Shown here piece after piece: positions 16,539 through 25,750 of a stretch of 64,000 nucleotides of DNA. Both the position numbers and the translations under genes were made by a program. Below the pieces are notes generated by a model. It did not search any database. It saw only the letters and a list, made by a program, of their open reading frames with translations, and was not told the origin of the DNA. How positions within the stretch are numbered: position 1 is the first letter of the stretch; each line of letters opens with the position of its first letter. The stretch is from NCBI GenBank assembly GCA_963977845.1, contig CAXBPZ010000003.1:1-64000 (forward strand), written 5' to 3'. This stretch comes from Methylopumilus sp003533095 (lineage in GTDB: Bacteria > Pseudomonadota > Gammaproteobacteria > Burkholderiales > Methylophilaceae).

Positions 16539-17094
16539 ACTGAGTATCTTTTTTGTGATTTGGATGTATTTGTTTTCATCCTCAGCCGTGATCGCTGCGG
16601 ATAATAGTTTGATTATCAAACATGCTGAAATTAATAATCAATTCGAAGCTTATTTTTTAAGTGCTGATTTTGATTTGTCTTTTAACGATGACTTGGATGA
16701 AGCAATTAGAAAGGGTATTCCTATTAATTTTATTATCGAATTTGAACTAAAAAAACCTAGAAAATATTGGTTTGATGAAGAAGTTGCTAAAAAAACAAAG
16801 GAAATAGAATTGAGTTTCCATGCATTATCTAGACAATTTATTCTCACTGAATCTGAAAATCACCTTGTTGCTTTTGATAATTTAACGCAGGCAAAAAACG
16901 AACTTAAAAAAATAAAAAATTGGCGGGTTTTTGATAAATCGCAGATTGATGATACTGATAAGTACTTGGCATATCTTCAAGTTAAATTGGATCAGACTAA
17001 ACTTCCTAAACAACTTCAAGTAGATATTACAAATAACCAAGAATGGCAATTAGCTTCTAAACAATTTCAATGGACGTTTGTAAATAAAAAATGA
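16516..17094 (+). CDS. DUF4390 domain-containing exported protein
   Basis: Protein of about 192 residues. It has a hydrophobic N-terminal signal segment (LSIFFVIWMYLFSSSAVIA) followed by a soluble domain of the DUF4390 family. That domain includes FDLSFNDDLDEAIRKGIPINFIIEFE and a WRVFDK segment. Function is unknown. The family is characteristically encoded between rsmB and ntrY in betaproteobacteria, as here. It overlaps the end of rsmB and is itself overlapped by ntrY (ATGA). An alternative ATG at 16501 lacks a ribosome site; GGA seven bases before 16516 favours the chosen start. Confidence 0.8.
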   Translation: MHCLKKIKLSIFFVIWMYLFSSSAVIAADNSLIIKHAEINNQFEAYFLSADFDLSFNDDLDEAIRKGIPINFIIEFELKKPRKYWFDEEVAKKTKEIELSFHALSRQFILTESENHLVAFDNLTQAKNELKKIKNWRVFDKSQIDDTDKYLAYLQVKLDQTKLPKQLQVDITNNQEWQLASKQFQWTFVNKK

Positions 17095-19226
17095 GATACC
17101 TAATAGCCATAGCTGGTCTAGTTGGTGCGCTCCTTCTATTTCTTCTATCAAAAGCAAGCTCAAGTTCAGAATTTATCTCAGGTAACTCTTACACTTTTGT
17201 TCTTATATTAAGTGGTGTTTTTATTTTGAGTCTGATTGCAATCATTGCAAATCAGATTAAGAAATTATTTAGAAATATTAAAAAAGATGTGATAGGTAGC
17301 CGACTATCCATGCGCCTTGTTATTTCATTTACGCTCATGGCAGTTATACCGGGATTGATTGTATATTTGGTGTCAGTAAATTTCTTAACACGTTCAATTG
17401 AATCATGGTTTAACGTCAAAGTTGAATCAGCGCTTGATGGTGGATTAAAACTAGGTCAGAAAGCGCTAGATATTATGCTGACAGATTTGGAATTAAAAGC
17501 AGAGCGAATGGCACTCACATTATCATCTATGCCTACAACATCTCAATATGGAGCGCTTAGTGATCTTAGAGAAAAATCTGGAGTTCAAGATGCCACAATC
17601 ATTTCAGATCAGGGAAAAATAATTGCTGTATCAAGTAATGACGCAGAGTCATTTTTACCTGCACTACCAACTTTAATTCAATTAAAACAAGCAGAAAATA
17701 ATATTTACGGAAAAATTGAACCTATTACAAATAAAGGACTTTATTTGAGAGTTTTGGCACCAATTAATGAGGCTTCAGTTTCGAATGAGAAATTAATTCT
17801 ACAAATTTTACAGCCCGTCCCAGACTCTTTATCAACAATTGCTGAATCTGTGCAAACGGTATTTCAGGACTATCATAAGCTTTCCTATAGCCGGGATTCA
17901 TTAAAAGTAATTTTTTCAATTACTTTAACGCTTGTACTTATGCTTGCGATACTGACTGCTGTAGCGATTGGATTTTTACTTAGTAGAAAACTATCAGAAC
18001 CTCTAGCTTTGCTTGCTGAAGGTACGAAAAAAATTGCAAAGGGTAATTTCAAGACTATGTTGCCTGAAAAAGGAAAAGATGAGTTAGGCGTATTAGTTAG
18101 ATCCTTTAATAGCATGACAAAGCAGCTAGATCAGGCTACACAAACATCAGAAAATAATCAGATCAGGCTTGAATCAGCTAGATCGTATCTTGAAACAGTA
18201 TTGGCTCATTTATCCTCAGGCGTGATTGTTATTGATGATGCGATGGAAATTAAATCATTCAATATTGCCGCTTCTAAAATACTGCAGGTTGATCTATCAA
18301 AAAATAAAGATAAATTATTAACTTCAATTTCAAAGAAGAATAAATTATTAACAGATTTTATTAGAGGCATTCAGGAAGAAATATATGCTTTTGGTAGAAA
18401 AAAACAAACAGAGGTTATAAAAGAATTTGAAATTAAGTATGAAAATAACAATCAAGTGCTTTTACTTCAAATTACACCGTTACCACAAAATAAACTTAAC
18501 AATTATGTCTTAATGATAGACGATATTACTATGATGATTCAGGCTCAGAGAGATGCAGCTTGGTCTGAAGTTGCCAGAAGGCTTGCCCATGAGATTAAAA
18601 ATCCACTTACGCCTATCCAGCTTTCGGCTGAAAGAATAAAACATAAGTTAGGAGCTAAATTAAATAAAGACGATACAGATATTTTAAATAAAGCTGTTGC
18701 AACGATTGTTAATCAGGTTGATGCAATGAAGACCATGGTAAATGAATTTAGTGAATACGCGCGTGCGCCTAAATTAAATTTAGAATTAACAGATATTAAT
18801 AAATTTATTAAAGAAATCTCACATTTATTTGAAAATTCAGGAATCAAAATTGTAACTAAATTATCTAAAGATTTGCCTGAAATAAGAGTGGATGTGAATA
18901 TGATGAGACAGGTACTTATTAATCTTATTCAAAATGCGCAAGATGCAATGATGAATAATACAAAAAAACAAATTATTCAAATTAATACTAATAAATTAAA
19001 AAACTACATTGTTTTATCTATTGAAGATAACGGTCCCGGATTTTCGGCTGATATTTTAAAAAAAGCATTTGAGCCTTATGTTACTACGAAATCTCATGGC
19101 ACAGGACTTGGCCTCGCTATTGTGAAAAAGATAATTGAAGAGCATGAAGGTGCTATTGCTATAGAAAATATAAAAAATAGTGGCGCGCTTATCAAGATTC
19201 AACTACCTATATCTAAAAGTAAATAA
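17091..19226 (+). CDS. ntrY: Sensor histidine kinase, NtrY family
   Basis: Membrane-bound sensor kinase of a two-component pair with the next gene. The 711 residues run as follows: transmembrane helices near 1-22, 30-55 and 78-102, an extracytoplasmic region about 103-270, another helix about 273-297, and HAMP about 298-350. A PAS domain follows (about 365-475), then HisKA with the phospho-accepting His500 in RRLAHEIKNPLTPIQLSAERI, and an HATPase with NLIQNAQDAM, EDNGPGFS and GTGLGLAIVKKI. In other bacteria NtrYX responds to nitrogen or redox state; the signal here is unknown. It overlaps the DUF4390 gene by 4 bases and precedes ntrX by 2. Confidence 0.9.
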   Translation: MRYLIAIAGLVGALLLFLLSKASSSSEFISGNSYTFVLILSGVFILSLIAIIANQIKKLFRNIKKDVIGSRLSMRLVISFTLMAVIPGLIVYLVSVNFLTRSIESWFNVKVESALDGGLKLGQKALDIMLTDLELKAERMALTLSSMPTTSQYGALSDLREKSGVQDATIISDQGKIIAVSSNDAESFLPALPTLIQLKQAENNIYGKIEPITNKGLYLRVLAPINEASVSNEKLILQILQPVPDSLSTIAESVQTVFQDYHKLSYSRDSLKVIFSITLTLVLMLAILTAVAIGFLLSRKLSEPLALLAEGTKKIAKGNFKTMLPEKGKDELGVLVRSFNSMTKQLDQATQTSENNQIRLESARSYLETVLAHLSSGVIVIDDAMEIKSFNIAASKILQVDLSKNKDKLLTSISKKNKLLTDFIRGIQEEIYAFGRKKQTEVIKEFEIKYENNNQVLLLQITPLPQNKLNNYVLMIDDITMMIQAQRDAAWSEVARRLAHEIKNPLTPIQLSAERIKHKLGAKLNKDDTDILNKAVATIVNQVDAMKTMVNEFSEYARAPKLNLELTDINKFIKEISHLFENSGIKIVTKLSKDLPEIRVDVNMMRQVLINLIQNAQDAMMNNTKKQIIQINTNKLKNYIVLSIEDNGPGFSADILKKAFEPYVTTKSHGTGLGLAIVKKIIEEHEGAIAIENIKNSGALIKIQLPISKSK

Positions 19227-19228
19227 TT

Positions 19229-20515
19229 ATGAGTGTAAAAAAAATACTAGTAGTCGATGATGAATTAGGTATAAGAGAATTACTTAGAGATATTCTTGTT
19301 GATGAGGGATTTGAAATTTTTGTTGCCGAGAATGCTACAGAGGCTCGAGAACTTAAGAAAAATAAAATTCCCGACCTGATTTTACTGGATATATGGATGC
19401 CAGATTGTGATGGCATTACTCTTCTTAAAGAATGGGTCAATGAAAAGTTTCTCACTAGCCCAGTGGTTATGATGTCAGGTCATGGGACGATTGATACTGC
19501 TTTAGAAGCCACTAAAATTGGTGCTTTTGATTTCCTTGAAAAACCAATCACACTTCAGAAACTTTTAAAAACTGTAAATGAAGCACTCAAGCATGCAAAT
19601 AATTTACCAAAAATTGAAATTAATTTACTAAATATTGGTAAAAGCCAGGTTATTCAGGATCTTAAGAAAAGACTTGATAAAATAATTTCTTTAAAGACCT
19701 CACTTCTTCTTGTGGGACCGCAAGGAGGCTGTGCCAAAATTTGTGCACAATATATACATCCTAAGAATCAACCATGGATTGATGTAAAAGATTTTGAGAT
19801 TATTTCAAATGCACCCTTGGATCTTTTAGATCAACATAGGGGGGGATCTATTTTTTTAAATGAGATTTCTCATTTAACTAAAGCCCAACAAAAAGGTTTA
19901 AATTTATTAATTAGTAAAGCGATTAATTATGACGTAAGAATTATTTGTGCTACTTCAAAGTCCCTTGTCCAGTCGGATGGAGTTGATTTTGACGAACGGC
20001 TTTTAAATGAATTATTGCCAGGATCGTTACTGCTTCCATCAATTAATGAACATAAAGAAGACATCCCAGAGATAGCATCATCTATTTTGACTATGTATCT
20101 CGCAAAATCAGACAAGTCTGATTACAAAGTTTTTGATGTAGCGGCATTAAATATGATGCGTGCGATGAATTGGATTGGAGATATAGAGGAACTAGAAAGC
20201 TTTGTATTTAATTTAATGCAAACTAGTTTACTTGAAAAAATTACTGTGGATGATGTGAAGCGTGTTTCAAATCAATTTAATCTATTACATGATCAAAATA
20301 AGCCTTCCAAAAAGAATAAAGATAATAAAGATCAAAGTTTTGATGAAATTTTCAATAAACCATTAAGAGATGCTCGCGATGATTTTGAAAAAATGTATTT
20401 TAAACATCACCTCAATCAAGATGATCAAAGCATGGTAAAACTTGCTGAAGTCTCAGGCGTTGAGAGAACTCATCTCTATAGAAAATTAAAACAACTTGGT
20501 ATCAAGGTAAAATAA
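19229..20515 (+). CDS. ntrX: NtrX-family response regulator with degenerate AAA+ domain
   Basis: Partner of NtrY, 428 residues. The receiver domain (1-120) is intact: acidic DD at 10-11, phospho-acceptor Asp54 in ILLDIWMPDCDG, and Lys in FDFLEKPI. The middle domain aligns with sigma54-activator AAA+ modules but is degenerate. The Walker A position reads GPQGGCAK (163-170) instead of GExGxGKE, the GAFTGA loop and its flank are missing, and Walker B reads IFLNEI (Asn211 for Asp). A Fis-type helix-turn-helix ends the protein (LAEVSGVERTHLYRKLKQLGI). It probably binds DNA on phosphorylation without acting as a classical sigma54 ATPase. It ends 1 base before the convergent xthA. Confidence 0.87.
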   Translation: MSVKKILVVDDELGIRELLRDILVDEGFEIFVAENATEARELKKNKIPDLILLDIWMPDCDGITLLKEWVNEKFLTSPVVMMSGHGTIDTALEATKIGAFDFLEKPITLQKLLKTVNEALKHANNLPKIEINLLNIGKSQVIQDLKKRLDKIISLKTSLLLVGPQGGCAKICAQYIHPKNQPWIDVKDFEIISNAPLDLLDQHRGGSIFLNEISHLTKAQQKGLNLLISKAINYDVRIICATSKSLVQSDGVDFDERLLNELLPGSLLLPSINEHKEDIPEIASSILTMYLAKSDKSDYKVFDVAALNMMRAMNWIGDIEELESFVFNLMQTSLLEKITVDDVKRVSNQFNLLHDQNKPSKKNKDNKDQSFDEIFNKPLRDARDDFEKMYFKHHLNQDDQSMVKLAEVSGVERTHLYRKLKQLGIKVK

Positions 20516-20516
20516 A

Positions 20517-21290
20517 TTAAATTTCGATCATGACGGGCGTGTGATCTGATGGCCGCTCAGACTTTCTTGGTGCTTTATCAATCGCAGATACTTTTATTTT
20601 ATTTACTAGATTTTTATTTGTGAGTATGTGGTCAATACGCATACCAAGATTTCTTCTAAATCCAGCCATGCGATAATCCCACCAGCTATACTGATTTTCA
20701 GAGGGATGAATTGTTCTAAAACTATCAAAAAGTCCTAAATCAATAATTTTTTGAAAAGCTTCTCTTTCTTTTGGACTTACAAGTACACTGTCTTTCCAGG
20801 CTTCTGGATCATGACAATCAATATCTTGAGGCGCAATATTAAAATCACCCGCAATAATAATATCTGGATATAACTCCACTTCATTTTTGAGCCATAAAGT
20901 GAAATGTTTTAACCAATTAAGTTTATATAGATATTTATCTGAATCTACAGATTGTCCGTTAGGCACATAAACACAAACCACTCTAATTTTTCCTTGATTT
21001 GTATTTGCAGTTGCAGCAATTAATCTCTTTTGTTCATCTTCGAAGCCAGGAATATTATTTTGAATATCAAAAAGTTCATATTTACTGATAATTGCAACAC
21101 CATTGTATGTTTTTTGTCCATTATGGATAGAGTTGTAACCTAATACACGTATGGCTTCATGGGGAAATTTGATATTTTCTTGTTTTGTTTCCTGAAGCAA
21201 AAGAAAATCAGGCTTTTCTTTTTTAATCCATTCTTCAACTTGACCTAATCTTACACTGAGAGAATTTACGTTCCACGTTGCAAGCTTCAT
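20517..21290 (-). CDS. xthA: Exodeoxyribonuclease III
   Basis: AP endonuclease and 3' exonuclease of base-excision repair. The 257 residues contain the exonuclease-endonuclease-phosphatase motifs: LATWNVNSLSVRL, LLLQETKQ (metal Glu), IIAGDFNIAP, MRIDHIL and the terminal PSDHTPV with the catalytic His. It is the last gene of the long minus-strand run and follows prlC by 5 bases. Confidence 0.95.
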   Translation of the reverse strand: MKLATWNVNSLSVRLGQVEEWIKKEKPDFLLLQETKQENIKFPHEAIRVLGYNSIHNGQKTYNGVAIISKYELFDIQNNIPGFEDEQKRLIAATANTNQGKIRVVCVYVPNGQSVDSDKYLYKLNWLKHFTLWLKNEVELYPDIIIAGDFNIAPQDIDCHDPEAWKDSVLVSPKEREAFQKIIDLGLFDSFRTIHPSENQYSWWDYRMAGFRRNLGMRIDHILTNKNLVNKIKVSAIDKAPRKSERPSDHTPVMIEI

Positions 21291-21295
21291 AAATC

Positions 21296-23320
21296 TTAAG
21301 CCATACCAGAATGTCTAAGTAAGGCATCCACATTGGGTTCTCGCCCACGGAAAGCTACAAAAGATTCCATAGCTGGTCGAGAGCCACCTCTTGATAAAAC
21401 TTCATTTTGAAATTTTTGACCAGCATGACTTGATAAGATACCTTCTTCTTCAAATAAACTGAATGCATCAGAAGCTAAAACTTCGGCCCATTTATAACTA
21501 TAATAGCCCGCTGCATAGCCACCGGCAAAAATATGAGAAAAGCTATTAGGAAAACGATTCCAAGAAGGGGGTCTTACCACAGCAATTTCATCGCGAATAG
21601 TCTCGAGAAGCTTTAAAGGGTTAATTTTATTTTGATCGCTATATTCGGTGTGTAATCTGATATCGAATAAAGAAAATTCAATTTGTCTTAGAGTCTGCAT
21701 ACCTGATTGGAAATTTTTAGCTTCAATCATCTTGTCAAATAAACTTTTTGGCAAAGGATTCTTGTTATCAACATGTTCGGTCATATGTTTTACTACATCC
21801 CATTCCCAGCAGAAATTTTCCATAAATTGACTAGGTAATTCAACAGCATCCCATTCAACCCCTTTGATGCCAGAAATACTGTAATCATCTACTTTGGTTA
21901 GCATATGATGAAGTCCATGGCCAAATTCATGGAAAAGCGTAATTACATCATCATGAGAAAATAAAGCTGGCTTATTGTCTGAAGGAGATGAAAAATTACA
22001 TGTCAAAAAAGCTACTGGGTGTGATGATCCGAGAGAATTTTTATATCGAGATATGGCCTCATCCATCCAGGCACCACCCCGCTTGTGATTGCGTGCATAT
22101 AAATCAAAATAAAATTGACCGACTAGTTCATTATTTTCATTTTTAATTGAATAAAAACTTACATCCTTATGCCAAATAGGAGCATCTGATTTAATAATCT
22201 TTAATTTAAAGATAGTTTCAACTACCTTAAAGAGGCCTTTTAAAACACGATGCTCAGGAAAGTATTGTTTAACTTCGTTTTCAGAAAAGCTATATTTGGC
22301 TTGGCGAAGTTTTTCAGAAACATAAGCAACATCCCAAGCCTCTAATTTTTCTATTTTTAGGGTTTTAGCAAAAGATTTTAGTTCATCCATGTCTTTTAAA
22401 GCAAAAGGTTTTGCTTTATTAGCTAAATCCATAAGAAAAGTTATAACCTCTTCACTTGATTTTGCCATCTTGGAGACAAGTGACATTTCTGTAAAATGTT
22501 TAAAGCCAAGTAGCTTTGAAGATTCGTAGCGAAGTGCGAGAATTTCTTCAATAAGGTTTGTATTATCAAATTTAGGTGATGCAAGTTCAGATGCGCGGGT
22601 AGCATAACCATGATAAAGTTTTTCGCGCAAAGCCCTGCTGTCAGCATATTGCATAACTGGTAGATAAGATGGAAAGTGAAGTGTAAATTTATAACCTTCT
22701 TTTTTATCCTCTTTAGCTTCGGCGCGCGCCTTCTTAATATTTTCTTCTGGAATACCTGAAAGTTCATCAACATGATCTACAAAAATAGAAAATTCATTCG
22801 TAGCATCTAAAATATTTTCTTCGAACTGAGTTGAGAGTTTTGCAAGTTTTTCTTGAATTACTTTAAATCTTTTCTTTTCGCCTTCATTAAGTTCTGCGCC
22901 ACCTAATTTAAATTCACGCAAAACATTATCAATGACGCGCTTTTGAGAAGATGTAAGTGAATTAAATGTTTCACTATTTTTTAGGGATTGATATTTTTTA
23001 TAAAGAGACTCATCTTGAGAAAGATTTGTATAGAACTCAGTTAGTTTTATTAGATTATCATTGTAGGCTTTTCTTAAATTTTCAGAGTTAACCACAGCAT
23101 TAAGATGTTCAATTTGGCCCCAAGCCCTTGAAATTTTTTCACTGATCATTTCTATAGGTTCTACAAAGTTATCCCAGGAGGGAGGGATACTCATTTCTCT
23201 TAGAGAATGAATTAAAGTATTAGCTTCTTTGAGAATACTTTCTATAGCTGGTGAAATATGATCAGGTTTGATTTGATCAAATAAAGGAAGGCTTTCGCGA
23301 TATAAGACAGGATTGAACAT
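21296..23320 (-). CDS. prlC: Oligopeptidase A (M3 family metallopeptidase)
   Basis: Cytosolic zinc endopeptidase that degrades signal peptides and short oligopeptides. The 674 residues match the M3A family. The zinc site is TLFHEFGHGLHHML, followed by a conserved GVEWDAVELPSQFMENF segment that supplies the third ligand. Also typical are FDLYARNHKRGGAWMD and the C-terminal FAGGYAAGYYSYKWAE. It is followed by xthA and preceded by ptsI on the same strand. Confidence 0.95.
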   Translation of the reverse strand: MFNPVLYRESLPLFDQIKPDHISPAIESILKEANTLIHSLREMSIPPSWDNFVEPIEMISEKISRAWGQIEHLNAVVNSENLRKAYNDNLIKLTEFYTNLSQDESLYKKYQSLKNSETFNSLTSSQKRVIDNVLREFKLGGAELNEGEKKRFKVIQEKLAKLSTQFEENILDATNEFSIFVDHVDELSGIPEENIKKARAEAKEDKKEGYKFTLHFPSYLPVMQYADSRALREKLYHGYATRASELASPKFDNTNLIEEILALRYESSKLLGFKHFTEMSLVSKMAKSSEEVITFLMDLANKAKPFALKDMDELKSFAKTLKIEKLEAWDVAYVSEKLRQAKYSFSENEVKQYFPEHRVLKGLFKVVETIFKLKIIKSDAPIWHKDVSFYSIKNENNELVGQFYFDLYARNHKRGGAWMDEAISRYKNSLGSSHPVAFLTCNFSSPSDNKPALFSHDDVITLFHEFGHGLHHMLTKVDDYSISGIKGVEWDAVELPSQFMENFCWEWDVVKHMTEHVDNKNPLPKSLFDKMIEAKNFQSGMQTLRQIEFSLFDIRLHTEYSDQNKINPLKLLETIRDEIAVVRPPSWNRFPNSFSHIFAGGYAAGYYSYKWAEVLASDAFSLFEEEGILSSHAGQKFQNEVLSRGGSRPAMESFVAFRGREPNVDALLRHSGMA

Positions 23321-23341
23321 GATAATTAAAGAGTTTGTTAT

Positions 23342-25075
23342 CTAGGTAGATTGATTAATTTTCTTTACTAAAGTTTCAATTTTATCGACTTCGTTTAAGT
23401 TAAGTAATTTAATAACAGAAGTTCTCATATTTTTAATTGAACTACTTAAAACTTGCTGTTTGACACTAAGAATATGTGAAGGATGCATAGAGAGTTGCTC
23501 AACACCCATAGCAATCAATAACTTCGTAAGCTTGGGTTCTCCTGCCATTTCACCACAAATAGCAATAGATTTTTTATACTTATGTGCGGATTTTATTGTA
23601 AGTGCAATTAGCCTTAAAACAGCAGGGTGAAGTGGGTTATATAAATGAGATACTGCATCATCTGTGCGATCGATTGCAAGTGCGTACTGAATTAGATCAT
23701 TGGTGCCTATCGATAAAAAATCAAGTTCTTGCGCGAAAATATCTGCACTGATGGCAGCTGCAGGTATTTCAATCATGCCCCCAATGAGAATATTTTCATC
23801 AAACTTTACTTTCTCTTTTCTCAAGCTTGCCTTTGCTCTTTCTAGAATAAGTTTAGTTTGCCTAAGTTCACTGATACTACTTAACATGGGAAAAAGAATT
23901 TTTATATTACCAAACTGAGAGGCTCTTAAAATAGCTCTAAGTTGAGTCATAAAAACTTTAGGCTCAGACAAACATAATCGGATTGCTCTTAATCCTAAAG
24001 CTGGATTAGGACTTGTTTTTTTATTATCTAAAGCAGTTTGTTTATCAGCTCCTGAATCTAAGGTACGAATAGTCACAGGTCTTTTGCCCATAGCTTCAGC
24101 AACTTTTTTGTATGCTTGAAATTGCTCTTCTTCATTGGGCATATCTTGTCTATTCATAAATAAGAATTCTGTTCTGAATAACCCAATGCCGCTAGCACCT
24201 GAAGCATTGACTGAGACAATGTCATTTGGAACTTCAATATTTGCAAAAAGATGGATTGGAGACCCATCTTTTGTGATTGATTTCTTTGTTTTGATACGTT
24301 GCAGTTTTTCTTGTTCGTTATCCCATGAATTCTGAATTTTTTTATAATGTGTTTGAATTTCTTGAGTTGGATTAACAATCACAACACCTTCGGTTCCATC
24401 CACGATAATTAAATCGTTATCGCGGATTAATGCTCTAGCATTCTGCAATGCTACGATTGAAGGAATATTTAAACTCCTGGATAAGATAGCGGTATGAGAA
24501 GTGACCCCCCCACCATCTGTAATGAAAGCTGCGTATTTATGATTCTTGAAGTGCAGAGCATCTGCAGGTGAAATATCATGCGCTACTAAAATTGTTAATT
24601 TTTCTTTATTTTTTACAGCAATTTGGTTTGAGTGACCTAAAAGAATTTTAATAACTCTTTCAACTACTTGTATAACGTCTTGCTTTCTCTCTCTAAGATA
24701 TTGATCTTCAATTTGATCAAATTGATTTACAACACTATCCATTTGTTTTTTGATTGCCCATTCTGCATTGCATTTTTCATTTTCAATGATAGATTTTGGT
24801 AATACAGATAATGATTTGTCATTCAGTATCATTAGGTGTGTATCAATAAAGGCACCTAACTCCCCTGGAGAATCAGAAGGAAGTTGTGATTTTATTTTAT
24901 TAAGGTCAATTCTTACTGCAGCAATCGCATCTTCAAATCTTTTAATTTCATGATGAATATTTTTTTTATCAATATCATATTGAACGACTTCAAGAAGGGC
25001 GTTAGAAATTAAATGAGCTTTGCCTATAGCAATACCATTCGAAACACCAATGCCATGGAGGCTAAATGGGGTCAT
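23342..25075 (-). CDS. ptsI: Phosphoenolpyruvate-protein phosphotransferase (enzyme I)
   Basis: Transfers phosphate from PEP to HPr. The 577 residues contain the phospho-histidine site in TDGGGVTSHTAILSRS, the PEP-binding GLFRTEFLFMNR, GLRAIRLCL, IPAAAISADIF and the CGEMAGEP block. It sits in a cluster with ptsH and an EIIA of the mannose family but with no sugar-specific EIIB or EIIC. The phosphorelay therefore probably serves regulation rather than sugar import. Confidence 0.95.
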   Translation of the reverse strand: MTPFSLHGIGVSNGIAIGKAHLISNALLEVVQYDIDKKNIHHEIKRFEDAIAAVRIDLNKIKSQLPSDSPGELGAFIDTHLMILNDKSLSVLPKSIIENEKCNAEWAIKKQMDSVVNQFDQIEDQYLRERKQDVIQVVERVIKILLGHSNQIAVKNKEKLTILVAHDISPADALHFKNHKYAAFITDGGGVTSHTAILSRSLNIPSIVALQNARALIRDNDLIIVDGTEGVVIVNPTQEIQTHYKKIQNSWDNEQEKLQRIKTKKSITKDGSPIHLFANIEVPNDIVSVNASGASGIGLFRTEFLFMNRQDMPNEEEQFQAYKKVAEAMGKRPVTIRTLDSGADKQTALDNKKTSPNPALGLRAIRLCLSEPKVFMTQLRAILRASQFGNIKILFPMLSSISELRQTKLILERAKASLRKEKVKFDENILIGGMIEIPAAAISADIFAQELDFLSIGTNDLIQYALAIDRTDDAVSHLYNPLHPAVLRLIALTIKSAHKYKKSIAICGEMAGEPKLTKLLIAMGVEQLSMHPSHILSVKQQVLSSSIKNMRTSVIKLLNLNEVDKIETLVKKINQST

Positions 25076-25081
25076 ATGGTT

Positions 25082-25351
25082 TTATTCTCCCTCACCAAAA
25101 TAATTATTGATAAGATCTACAATAGAATTCATAGCTTTTTCTTCATCCGAACCCTGGGTTATGATTGTTATATCTGAACCTTGACTTGCTGCTAGCATCA
25201 TTACACCCATAATGCTTTTTGCATTAACTTTTTTATCGCTTTTTTCAATCCAAATATCTGACTCAAATTGATTAGCTAATTGAGTTAACTTTGCAGAAGC
25301 TCTTGCATGCAAACCTAACTTGTTAATAATTTTAATAGGCGTTTTTAACAT
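25082..25351 (-). CDS. ptsH: Phosphocarrier protein HPr
   Basis: Small phosphocarrier of 89 residues. The enzyme-I-dependent site is the His in NKLGLHARASAKL (about residue 16). The regulatory serine lies in VNAKSIMGVMMLAA, the target of HPr kinase, which is encoded about 1.2 kb upstream. The start overlaps the end of the EIIA gene by 7 bases and ptsI follows after 6 bases, so the three are translated together. Confidence 0.96.
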   Translation of the reverse strand: MLKTPIKIINKLGLHARASAKLTQLANQFESDIWIEKSDKKVNAKSIMGVMMLAASQGSDITIITQGSDEEKAMNSIVDLINNYFGEGE

Positions 25352-25743
25352 GATTGATTGGATTGAATATGAATAATGCCATCTTGCGCGCCTTCAATCG
25401 CTTTATTAATAAGAGTATCGAAAGACTCGTGGCGATAGCTAATGCTTCGGATCAACATTGATAAATTAACGCCTGCAATAGCATCTACTTTCCCCGGCTT
25501 AATTATTTTTGTAATAATATTGCAGGGTGTTGCTCCAAAAATATCTGTGAGAATCAAAACACCTTTGCCTTGATCTAATAGATTAATTTTCTTAGAAATT
25601 TCTAAACACATATTGTCATGACTACAATCATTTTCGATAGTAAGAGAATCAAGAAATTTTGGCTTTTCTCCTAGAACATGTGTTGCACATTCAATCAGAG
25701 ATTTTCCAAGTTCGCCGTGTGTAATAAGGAGGATGCCAATCAT
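25345..25743 (-). CDS. PTS EIIA component, mannose/sorbose family
   Basis: A 132-residue EIIA-Man domain (GILLITHGELGKSLIECATHVLG) with the phospho-accepting His in ITHGE at residues 7-11. LILTDIFGATPCNI is the second family motif. In betaproteobacteria this stand-alone EIIA lies between rapZ and ptsH and has no cognate EIIB/C, as here. The likely role is as a phosphorylation-dependent signalling protein. The output is unknown. Confidence 0.9.
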   Translation of the reverse strand: MIGILLITHGELGKSLIECATHVLGEKPKFLDSLTIENDCSHDNMCLEISKKINLLDQGKGVLILTDIFGATPCNIITKIIKPGKVDAIAGVNLSMLIRSISYRHESFDTLINKAIEGAQDGIIHIQSNQSC

Positions 25744-25750
25744 AAGTGCC

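Noticed and set aside
19213..19455. Small minus-strand frame opposite ntrX
   Set aside because: Shadow of the receiver domain with no ribosome site or recognisable motifs.
22441..22773. Minus-strand 110-codon frame inside prlC
   Set aside because: Same-strand alternative frame within an intact, well-conserved peptidase gene; composition is typical of out-of-frame AT-rich DNA.
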